This document shows positions 15,351 through 25,800 of a stretch of DNA of 64,000 nucleotides, piece after piece (position 1 is the first letter of the stretch; every line of letters begins with the position of its first letter). The position numbers and the translations under genes are program-made. The notes below the pieces were generated by a model. The model worked only from the letters and a program-made list of their open reading frames with translations, did no database searches and had not been told where the DNA came from. Source of the stretch: a virus; the IMG/VR virus record IMGVR_UViG_3300025102_000021, positions 1-64,000 of that record. One strand, given 5' to 3'.

Positions 15351-15817
15351 TAATCGTAGTCTATATATTCAATTACTACCTCTTGACCTTGCTCAATAGC
15401 TTTAGCAATGCTTGGGTAAATTCGTTTATACGCGTTAACAGATTTTCCAACAAATCCATCTCTAAGTATAAGGTTGTTTTCTTGGCTATCCCCAACGATA
15501 AGACACCCAGCAGTATGCTCGTCAGTGTTTCCAGTATGAATAAGAATATACTCAAAACCAGGAACATCAGTGACGTGAAGCATACCACGATGTATGCCAG
15601 GGTATTTTTTATCATAACGCGCATGGAAACCTCCTTCTTTTCTTAATTCTATTTTGTACGTGCCCGCAGGTATTCTAGTTTCACCTTTAACCTTTAGAGC
15701 TCTTTGCTCGTCTTCCAACGTGTAGCATAAAAAGTGTCTGCCCAAATCGTTTACTTCAAACAATAGGCCATGCGTGCAATCTACTTGCGAGCTAAATCTT
15801 AATACTTCTAATTTCAT
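15350..15817 (-). CDS. DUF5675-like protein, candidate cell-wall lytic enzyme
   Basis: 155 residues. The N-terminal half contains CYTLEDEQRALKVKGETRIP and AGTYKIELR. The key segment is MLHVTDVPGFEYILIHTGN followed by TAGCLIVG, an HTG...(T)xGCL pattern resembling the active site of L,D-transpeptidase-like folds and typical of DUF5675. It sits beside three small membrane proteins (16,207-16,868), so a role in lysis or peptidoglycan processing fits. Enzymatic activity is inference. Confidence 0.7.
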   Translation of the reverse strand: MKLEVLRFSSQVDCTHGLLFEVNDLGRHFLCYTLEDEQRALKVKGETRIPAGTYKIELRKEGGFHARYDKKYPGIHRGMLHVTDVPGFEYILIHTGNTDEHTAGCLIVGDSQENNLILRDGFVGKSVNAYKRIYPSIAKAIEQGQEVVIEYIDYD

Positions 15818-16188
15818 TACGACTTAGTGTAGTATGAATACTCTACTATACAAGCAGCCGTGTCAGCTTGAACCTCTATTCCTGTGCTAGGATTTATAGG
15901 TAGCCACAACCATTCGCCAGCCGTTAACTTAGCAAAAGCTGTGCCGCCATCAGTTTTTACTGTTACAAAGTTCGTAGTGTCAGTGTTTTTAATATATATG
16001 TGCGTGACAGCTGAAACGCTGCTAGCTACTAAAACGGTTGCCGAACCATGCGCTATGCTCAGCCTGTTGTTAGAAACAGAAGGAGCAGCGTCTACAGTTA
16101 AACTGTCTGACTCAGTTAAAGATAAAGCGTTAGTAGATACTTGACCAGCACTAGCCTGTAGCGTTAATGTTGCTTTTAATGTTGCCAT
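15817..16188 (-). CDS. Small virion-like beta-rich protein, 123 aa
   Basis: Starts MATLKATLTLQASAGQVST. Ala, Ser, Thr and Val rich, with LWLPINPSTGIEVQADTAAC near the C-terminus. The composition and the ITHIYIKNTDTTNFVTVKT type of strands resemble small capsid-decoration or tail-tip proteins annotated by context in marine phages. No domain can be named. Confidence 0.55.
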   Translation of the reverse strand: MATLKATLTLQASAGQVSTNALSLTESDSLTVDAAPSVSNNRLSIAHGSATVLVASSVSAVTHIYIKNTDTTNFVTVKTDGGTAFAKLTAGEWLWLPINPSTGIEVQADTAACIVEYSYYTKS

Positions 16189-16206
16189 TTTATTATTATT
16201 TATTTG

Positions 16207-16425
16207 TTATTCACAAGCTCTAATACCTGCTAATTCTTTTTCTAATTCATTTATTCTGTCATCATTTTCATTGATGATTTTTATTTTTTTTTCAAGCCTT
16301 TGCTCTAACACCATAATATCCTCTTCTAGCTGACCTATTTGACTATAGGCTATACCCATAGTAAAGATAATACCTATTATCCATATTATGTTACCTACTG
16401 ATATTTCTAGATTTTTACTTATCAT
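16207..16425 (-). CDS. Membrane-anchored coiled-coil protein (lysis candidate)
   Basis: 72 residues. A hydrophobic segment at residues 11-30 (VGNIIWIIGIIFTMGIAYSQ) is followed by a heptad-like charged helix to the C-terminus. The single N-terminal membrane anchor plus coiled coil resembles inner-membrane spanin-type or holin-accessory proteins. It overlaps the next membrane protein gene by 11 bases. Confidence 0.6.
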   Translation of the reverse strand: MISKNLEISVGNIIWIIGIIFTMGIAYSQIGQLEEDIMVLEQRLEKKIKIINENDDRINELEKELAGIRACE

Positions 16426-16627
16426 TTCTCTTGATAAACTCTAATATTATGTCAATTTTTCTCATCATTTCGTTTATATTGTCTGCGGCTTTCTCGTGAT
16501 GGCGTGAAAACTGATTTTTAACCTCATATAAACTGAATACTAAAAACCTGTAAAGAGCGTATAAAGCGCCTAAAAGAAGCACTAGAGGCAACCCATAACC
16601 TTCTATTAATTTTAAAATTTCTTCCAT
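16415..16627 (-). CDS. Small membrane protein (holin-like)
   Basis: 70 residues from the ATG at 16,627 (MEEILKLIEGYGLPLVLLL). A longer frame to 16,654 overlaps the upstream gene and is less likely. A transmembrane segment spans roughly residues 12-32 (GLPLVLLLGALYALYRFLVF), followed by a charged amphipathic helix ending IIEFIKRNDK-like. The pattern suits a class II/III-type holin or anti-holin. It is one of three consecutive small membrane proteins beside the DUF5675-like gene. Confidence 0.6.
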   Translation of the reverse strand: MEEILKLIEGYGLPLVLLLGALYALYRFLVFSLYEVKNQFSRHHEKAADNINEMMRKIDIILEFIKRNDK

Positions 16628-16628
16628 G

Positions 16629-16868
16629 TTAAGATCCAAAAAACATTTTAGCAAGAGCAGCGGCGACTATACCATATATAACCCACATAGCTCTAGCTAA
16701 AGTTTTTCGAGCCGATGTGTTTTGGTTAACTCTAGCAGTAACACCTTTATCAGGGTCTAGTAATTGCTTAGTAAGCGTATCTAGCTTCTCGTCCATCTTG
16801 TCGAGTTTCTTATCCATTTGATCCATTCTCTGCTGCATTAATGCTATTTCTTTATCAACCGTTGCCAT
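16629..16868 (-). CDS. Coiled-coil protein with C-terminal membrane anchor (XhlA-like)
   Basis: 79 residues. Residues 1-40 form a strong coiled coil with repeated MDQMDKKLDKMDEKLDTL heptads, and a transmembrane segment at about 58-76 (AMWVIYGIVAAALAKMFF) ends the protein. This is the layout of XhlA-type accessory lysis proteins. First gene of the lysis cluster in transcription order after the giant protein. Confidence 0.65.
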   Translation of the reverse strand: MATVDKEIALMQQRMDQMDKKLDKMDEKLDTLTKQLLDPDKGVTARVNQNTSARKTLARAMWVIYGIVAAALAKMFFGS

Positions 16869-16885
16869 TGTTTTATTATTACATA

Positions 16886-19800
16886 TTAATCGTGGTAGTA
16901 ACAGTTACCAGATTTAGAGTTAGTTTTCATTTTACATCTTTTGCCATCTGGCTTAATATGCTTACACTGTTTTTTCTCTCCAGTTTCGTTTTGCTCCACT
17001 TTTTCGTGAACAGTACAAAACCCATCTTTAACTGGTTTTCTTTTACATCTATTACCTTTAGAGCTTATAGCGGCACAAGTAGCTTCTTCACCTTCTTTTT
17101 TCTGCTTTTCAATATTCTCTTTAACTTTTTGCTCGTTCTCCTTAACCTCTTGTTCTTTCTTTTCTTGCTTTTTCTTTTCAGCTTGTTCTTTTCGATCTTT
17201 AGCTTTTTTAGCATCAAGCTCTTGTTCAACCTTAAGCTGATTCATACGCTTGGTATCTAATGTAACTACGTACTCGTTTTCTTTACCTTCGTTTTTAATA
17301 ACCTCAGTTCCAACGTTTAAGTCCCAAGCGCTCCAACCTAAGAACAACATCATACGCTGCGTGTTGCTGTTATCTTTATTTAAGGCTTCTCTTATGTTAT
17401 CTATTTTACGTATAGCTCTAGCCATCGGTAAGTTTGTTGTAGCCTCAACCACGTTACCAATAGCCTGCCAAGCAGGGCTATCGTAATCTAACATAGACAT
17501 TTCGCTCATTACATCTCTACTAAACTTACGGGTTCTACCTGCAGAGTAAAGTTTTCGAGCTTTTGACCCAAGTGGTGGAGATACATTTAAAGCCTCAATA
17601 ACAACTTGAGCGTAGTCTGCTCTCCACCCTTTAGCGTCTTCCTCCATGTATTTCATAATCGCGTTTTTAAGAGTAGCAAGGGCAGCTCCATATATACCAG
17701 ATCCTCTAGCTAAAGAGTCAAACATACTATTTAATATTCTAGAGTGTTTAGTGTCTTCGGTTCTATCTTTAGCCGCTTGCTGTGCTTCTGTCAACTCTTC
17801 GTCGTCATCAAAAGCTAAAGCAAACAATGCGTTTTGCATAGCTGCAAATATAAAGTTTTGGACAGCGCCATAGTAAACTATTCTTGAAACGTTGCTTCTC
17901 CAGTCGCCTCTACCATTTATTAAATCACCAGCAGCTTTTTTTATAAGTCTGTTGTACTGCATTGGTGTGTTGGCAAAAGCAAGTATAATTCTACCTAAGT
18001 TAGAAGCTTGTTGCTGTGATATTTTATCAGGTCTAGCCGACTGCTGAGTTTCTTCTGCTATTTCTTGAAAGTCTAAAAAAGCTTGAGACTCAGCTTCAGC
18101 TTGAGACATACCTTGTTTTAAGTATTTGTTAACTCTATTTCTATAAAATGAAGCACCACCAGAAGCAATAGCAAAGCTATCCGCTATTTGTGTTGGTGTA
18201 AAACCTATTTTAAGTAGATAGCCTAAAGCGGCTTTAGCTTTATTTGTAGCACCAGCAACAGCGTTTGCAAGTTCTGCCTCATTTACGTTAGTAGCTAGAC
18301 CAGCTCTTCTGTTTCTTAAAAAGTCAGAGTTAAACAGAAAGCTAAAATCAGACCAATATTGTTTTTGGTTAGCAAAAGCTTTACCAGCTTTAAATATGTT
18401 ATTGTCCTCAAAGTTAATAAAGTTAACTGTAGACAAGGTTTGTAGCACAGCCGATCTAGCGTTAAAGAACATAATAGCACCAACAGAGTTGTTGATCCAG
18501 TTGTTCCATGCGTTTTCAAACCTAGTAGCGCCTTTTCTACGGTTTTGGCCAGTCTCCATACGGTATAATATATCCTCTAGAGCTGATCTAAAGTTACTAC
18601 CATATATAGCTTCGATTTTATTTAAGTTGTCTGGCGAAAATATTATATCTTTGTTTTCTAAAAACTCAGCTAAAAACTGTTTTCTACCAATTCTACTAGT
18701 AGCGTTTTGTAAGTCAAAGGCAATGTTCTCAACGTCCCAATTTTCAGTAGGCTCTAAATAACCTTGCTCTTGTCTAGATATTTTACCTAGCGCGTCAGCG
18801 TAAGCCATAAGCTCTTGATTCTGCCTAACTAAGTTTGTCATGTTAATTTTAGCCGAGTTAGATAGTCCAGGAATATCATAACCAGCTTTATCAAATAAAT
18901 AAACTCTTACAGCCATGTCGTAAGTATATTTGCCGCCCTCTGTAAGTTTACCTAATAGCTTCTTTACACTAGGAAACTCTTTTTGCAAAGCTTTATAATC
19001 GTCTCTAATAGCTTGCTTCTGTTGGCTCATAGCTCTGTCTGCTCTAGCAAAAGGCTTTATTAAAGCCTCTTCAAAAAACTTTACGTCTACGTCTCCCTGT
19101 GCTCCTGTACCAGCGAAGTATCTAAGTAAACCGGCAAAGTCTTCTGCTGAAGGAGGAACAAAAAAGGTAAATCTACCTTTGTTTTTACCTCTTCTTCTAG
19201 CTTCAACTCTAGAAAATGTTTTTTGAGCTCCAACGCCTTTGGTTCTTTCAAGCATTTGGTTAAACGTATCGTTAAACTCTTTACTGAAGTTAATTCTTGC
19301 TTGAACAGACTTTCCTTTAACGTCCAATGCGTCAAACACACGTTTAACAGCCTTAACGTTTGATAGAGCGTCGTCAACAAAATACATGTCGTTATAGCCT
19401 TCAGCGTACTTTTGCACAAACCATTGCGCTTTTGCTTCACCCTCGCTTTTACCTAGTCCAGTAATATTTTCTAAAGGTATATTTATACCTTGATCTTTTA
19501 GAAACTGATGTATTGGACTAGCGGAAGCAGCAGGTCTAGCAGTTAATACATACACGTTGTCTGACCCATACTTTTTAATTTGATTCTTCATCTTTTGTAA
19601 AAGAGGACCAGGTGTTCCATCTACTACTTTATTAAACTCTGAAAAATCATACTCAGCACCTTGAGCAAGTAAGTCCGCTCCACGTAGAGCAAAGTCTTCA
19701 GCGTTGATTCTATCTTTTATATAGCCTTTCGTGAAGTCGTCCATTTCTTTAACGAACTCGGCTGGTAGCGCTTCTCCTTGTTTTAAGTTGTCTGTGTTTA

Positions 19801-22800
19801 TTTCCACAAAGCCTTTAGCAGAGTATGGAAAAAATGTTACCATCTCTTTAAATGCTTTTTTGTTTTTCTTAGCTGACTCTATACTGTTTCTAACAGTAGC
19901 ATCGGTTAGTCTTCTTTCAGATCTATTTTTGTTTCTTTCCAGTGCATTCTCTAAAGATGACTCAACAAATACTATTTGAACATCGTAACCAGCGTCTTTA
20001 AAATCTCTAGCCATGCTTTCAAACTGAACGCCAACAGCGCCTGTACCATCAATAACCACACCATCACCTTGACCTCTTAGTCTCGATGCTTTATTTTTAG
20101 CCGAAACAGCAGCTTCTCCTTGCAAGCTTCTCCACTTATCAGATTGTTCTCTGGTAAAGTCGTTCATGTCTTGTGGTAACCCACTATTCTTAGTTAACCA
20201 ATCTAAGGCTACATCTTGATTTATATATTTAAACCCTTGTTTTCTTAAGCCTAACTGCTTTACTATAGTTGTTTTACCTGCACCAGCGTTACCAGCAAGC
20301 AGTATAGCTTTTCTTTTTGGCTGAGGCTTGCCGCTTGGATTAGGCATTGTTAATCTAATACCAGACTTGGTAAAGGCTAACGTGTCGTCAAAGTCAAAAG
20401 TAGACATACCTTGAGGCTCAGCGCTTTTCTTTAAGCTTAAAGCGTTGTTTCTAGCTTTAGTATACTTTTTAGCATTTTCTATTTTTTTATCTATCTCTAC
20501 TCTAGTATAAGGCTCTCCGATTAATTCACCAGTACTTATGTCTCTAATAGTTTCAAGTTCCGCAAAAGGTATAGTTAAAGAGTTGTAATATCTAAACCAA
20601 CTAGGATCAACTCCAAATTGATAACCAGCGTTCATTAAGCTTTGTAGTCCTTGAGCTTTTAAAACGTTGTCCATTGTTTTAGGTATAACAGCTACAGTAT
20701 AGTCCTTGTAAAACTCGTTAATGTCTTTTATGCCACCTTTTTTATGCTCTTGTATTATTTTTATAGCCATGTAGTTAGCAGGTATCATGTGCTCGTACTC
20801 CGCTAGCGATCCTAATTGTTTAGGATTCATGTTTTTAACACTATCCGCTATATACCTTAAATTAGCGGCTCTTCTTATAGGCGCTTTCATTTGGCTGTTT
20901 GCACTTATCATAAACATAGCTAAACGCACGTCGTTGTTACCAACTACGTTTAGTGCCATGTTTATAACCTCTCTAACTTCTGTAGCTTCAGCTAAACTGT
21001 CCTCGTAACTGCCTTTTTCTACGGCGTACTTACTATCTTGAGGTATGAGCTTAGTGTTAGCAGCATCGTATATTTCCTGCGTCATACCTGGTATTTGCAA
21101 AACTCCCCAATTCATAAAGTCAGCCGCGCTATCAAACACCTGGTATCTTTGATCACTAAACTCAGTTCTAGGCTCACCATCTTTCATTAGTTGATCAGGT
21201 GTAACTTCATATAGCTTTCCGTTCTTGTCAACCTTAAACTTTCCTCTACCTATCTGAGCAGCACCAGCGTACATAGGTTTTAATATAGCCATGACTCTAG
21301 CTACTTCAGCTAAAGTATAGTTTACTCCTGTTTTTGGGTTAATAGTATTCAGCAACGCTTTACCAATGTCGCTAGGCGTTTTTCTTGCATCAGACGCTAG
21401 ATCTATATCGTCGTATAAATCTGAGCCTTTAACCTGCTTGTTTTGTATTTTTATGTTTAAAAGCTTTACTATATTGTCTGCTTCTTCGGTAAAGTTATTA
21501 GCAACGTAGTTACCCCATTTAAAACCGTCTTCATCTAACATAGAGTCTGCCACGGGCTTAAAGTACTTAGCCATCTTTACAATATCTTTAGCTATTCCAC
21601 CCAAGGTAGACGCTGGTATCTCGCCTTTAAACACGCTAACTAAAATGTCTCTTACTTCTTTCCAGTCTGCTACATCTTTTAAAGAAGGATTTATTAATGC
21701 GGATATTTGAGGTATTTCGCTGATAAATAAACTTTTCTTAGCAGGAGATAATCCTCTAAATTCTTTACTGAAAGCCAGGGCGCTTCTACCATCTCCAAAC
21801 AAAGCTACGGCAGCTGTTTCAGCTGTACCGTTCTTGATGTCGTTCATTCTAACACCTTGGTTAGCTGTTATAGCCGCAGCTTGCTTTATAAGTTCTCTTA
21901 TGTTGCCGTCAAACTTAGTTCCGGTCATAAAAGATCCATCTGGATTTATACCAAACTCTGCCCAAAACTGCTCTTTAGTTATGTCAGTTCTTTTTGTTTG
22001 AGCCTCTTTACCAACGGCACTACCACTTTGCTTCATTGATATTCGTTCGCCTTTGTTGTAAAACACGCCAAGCCCAGTGTTAGCAACTAGAGTTGATTGA
22101 CCAGACACTGTTTCACCCTCTGGCAAAGCAAAATCTCTAAGGTCTTTCCAGTTTTCTTTTATCGCGTTCTGCGCGTTAATTCTAAGGTTATTACTAAGAG
22201 TTTGGTTAGCTAATACTCTATTAGCCGGCACCCCAAATTTTTCAGCAACAATTTCCATTATATTAAACAACGATCCAGTTGAAACAACATCAGAAGACTT
22301 TGTTGGCACAACTAACTTTCCCTTTTTGTTCTTTACCTTCTGAACATCAGACACAGCTTTTTTAGCGTCTACATAAGCTAAACCAGTAGAGGTAACGTTT
22401 GACTCAGCTATAGCGTTTGATATGGCCTCCATATTTAACCCAAATGCACTAGCAAAAACCCCAGGTATAACAGCTTGCTCTCTAGCCTCTGTGTGACTAA
22501 GGTTTTGCTGCTCAAACGACTGTATCATATTATTACCCTCGTCCACAAGCATATCACCAAATGTAGCTCCGTCACCAATGTTTTTATCTAAAGACACGGT
22601 GTCACCACCCTTGTCTTTTTTATATTGGTTCATTACATCACCCTTAGCTCTAAATATAATAGACTTACCTTGACCACCAGCAACACCTGTTAACCAGCCG
22701 AATAAACTACCGTTTGTAGCGACTACATCAAAGCCTCTTCCTCTCTCACCTGTCTTCTTATTTATTTTCCCTAAATATCTTAACCCTATTTCTTCTTTTA

Positions 22801-25800
22801 CTTTTCTAGTAAACTCGTCTAGAGCAGCCCCCTTAAGACCGAACTCAGTCATACCTCTTTTTATAATACCATCAAGAGATGTTGAGTCTACTATTTGAGT
22901 ATAAGCGTTGTAGTAATCCTCAGACTGTTTAAATTCTTCTTGAGTATTATACTTAGGAGTTCCGTCTTCGTTTAAAGTGTACTGGTCGAAATCAGACTTT
23001 AAGTCCCCGTCTTCCTTAGACATTCTAGACTCTGCAGACTGCATGTAGCCTAACTCTTGCAACAACTTGTTATACTCTCTACTTCCATAAGCTATCTCAC
23101 CAGAAACCCTAGCTCCTTGAGACATAGTTCTTCTCATGCCGGCGCTTAAGTTTTTACCTTTAGCTACAGTATTATTGTAGTCTCTAACAAAGTTAAAAAC
23201 ATCTTCAGCCGAGTCAAAGTTTACTCTAACGCCTATAGCAGAAAAAGCCCTACGTATTATGTCACCTATTTTAGTAAAAGTTGTTTCATTAAACTTAATT
23301 TCACCGTTAGCTAACGCATCAGAAAACAGAGTTAAAGTTTCTTCAGCTGCAACTATCTCGCCCTGACTAGCTCTATATCCTTCTAGTCTTCTTCTAAAGT
23401 CTGTGTTTCTTACGTTTTTAGGATCGATGTTAAGTAAATAACTTTCTAAAGCTCTACCAACAGCTAACGCTGTCTCTGGATTATTAGCAAAAGTTTTGTT
23501 TAGTAGAACATGCATGAACTCGTGAGCAGCAACGTTTCCTCTACCCATGTTTATAGCTGACTCTTTGTTTATAACAATAGTTTGCCTACCGTTTCTCATT
23601 GGAGTAGTAAACCCATGTGTTGTTTTAAAATCGTCTACGTTGTTTTGCGCCTCTTGAACAATAGCCTCGTAGTTAATACCAGCGTCAAGTAATTGTTTGT
23701 TACTTATTTCCACGCCAGTATAAGCGTCAACAAACATTCTTTTGCCTGTTTCAGCATTAATAAAGGTTTGTACTTCAGTGTTAAGTCTATCTAAAGAAAC
23801 TTGATTTAAACTGTTTTCTACTATTCCGTCTATAGCTAAGTCTCTAGCTTGTTCTCTAGGTACTGAAACTATGTTTATGTTGTCAAGTTTAAGCCTGTCT
23901 TTCCACTTTTGTATTAAGCTTGTTCCTTTCTTAAGATCTTCAGCGCTTTGTCTTTCGTTTATTTTAGCTAAAACAGGATCTAGTATTTCATTGTTCTGCT
24001 CTTGAAGAGATTGAAAAAGAGCTTTGTCATTTTTGTATTCTTGAGAGTCTCTATTTAGTTCGCTATTTTTCCATTTATTTGTTATTTCTTCTAGCTTTTT
24101 CTTGTTGTCTTCAACCGTTTTCACCTGGTCTGGATCTAACATGCTAATAGCTTCTATCTCGTTAGCGGCTGTTCTGTCGTTTATTTCTAACTGAGCGTTG
24201 TTTGTTTCAATCTCAATGTCTGTACCTTCTAAAAGCTCAGACATTTGATCGTAAGCTTCAAAATCTCTTTTAATAACAATTTTAGTGTCAGCTGTTAACT
24301 CACCGTTTTCTTTCATTTTTTTCGCGGCTTCATAAGCTTCTTCAGCTGTGTCGTAGGTTACTTTTCCTACTTGGTATTTTGGCTTACTTATTTTATTGTT
24401 TATAAAGCTTTTTGCTCTACCCCCAAGCTTCAGCGCTCCAAACATACCTTGTATCGCTGCTGTTGATATAAACGTTTGCTCGTAAAAGTCAGCGTCCATA
24501 CCCTCTGTTAGAGGTCTACCATCAATAAGATTTGTTGGCGGCTGAGCAATTATTTCCTCCATCATCTCACCGATCATACCGTTCCAACCACCTCTTTCTT
24601 GCACTTTATTAATAAACGCAACGGTATCGTTTGGCTTTATTCCAAACTTTTTCATGAACCTACCCATAAACATTCTAGCGCCGATGTTGTCTAAAGCGTC
24701 TAAGCCTGTCGCTCCTTTTATATACTTTGATATACCGGGAAGATATGCTCCAAATCTTTCAGAAGCAAATTGAACCCACTCTTTACCGTATTCTTTAGCA
24801 AAAGCTTCTTTAAACGACTGGCCTTCAGATATTTCGTTGATAACTTCTACGTAAGTGTCTCCAACTTCAGAGTAAGATATAGCCATTTCAGGAGTCATAC
24901 CAGCGTAAGTATTACCTATTACTCTAGGTGTACCTATAGTTGTCATAGTGGTTGTACCAGCTAGAAATTGAAGAGTTTTTGCTGTAGCTCCGTTTGGATC
25001 TATAATTAATTTAGGATTTTTAACACTACCTAATATTGGAAACTTTTTTTCTAGCTTAGCTGTAAGATTAAATCCTTTAGATGACTTTGAGTAAGCTTTT
25101 AAAACATCGTCACCATACTTAGCTAAGTAGGTTAACCCTAGCTTGTTTATAGAGTTTATCCCCAGCTTAACACCTTTGCTAGCCCAACCAGCTGGAGTAT
25201 ACATTAAAGCAAACTCAGCCATCATTCTAATAGAACTAGACAAACCAAACCCAGAGGCGTAGGCGTTAGATAAACTGCTAGCTTTACTTTGCATCTGCGC
25301 GTTTGATACGTACATCTTAAGCATTAACTTTTCACCTTCAGACCTTTCTTCAACTGGCTTGTCTGTTATTTTCTTAATAGCTCTCTTGTCTAGTAAGTCT
25401 ACTACGTCTCCGACGATAGGTATATAGTCTGCAAGATTAGCGTCAGCAAGACCCATGTAGAAGTTCCTAAGACCTAATCCGCTCATTTTTTCTGGAGCAT
25501 CTATTATTTCTAAAGCTAAATCGTAAGCCTCTTGTTCTTCACTGTCTAAGCTACCATTCTCTTTTCTTATCTTGTCGAGCTGCTGTATAGCTTTGTTAGC
25601 AGAGTTTATTAGTTCTGCAGAGCTTTTTTGACCGTCCGCGTCATAAGCTAGCTTTTCGTATGCTTTATAGAAGTACTCTTCTTTCATTATTTGTACTTCA
25701 TCCGCGCTGTATCCAGTTTCTATTAAACCACGCTCAACGGCCTCCCACTCAATGCTCAGGGCCATGTTTTTGTTTTCCGTAGTCATCTGCGCAAAACCAT

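Noticed and set aside
16841-17260. 139-codon plus-strand frame rich in Phe and Leu
   Set aside because: It is antisense to the Lys/Glu-rich C-terminus of the giant protein, which explains the composition.
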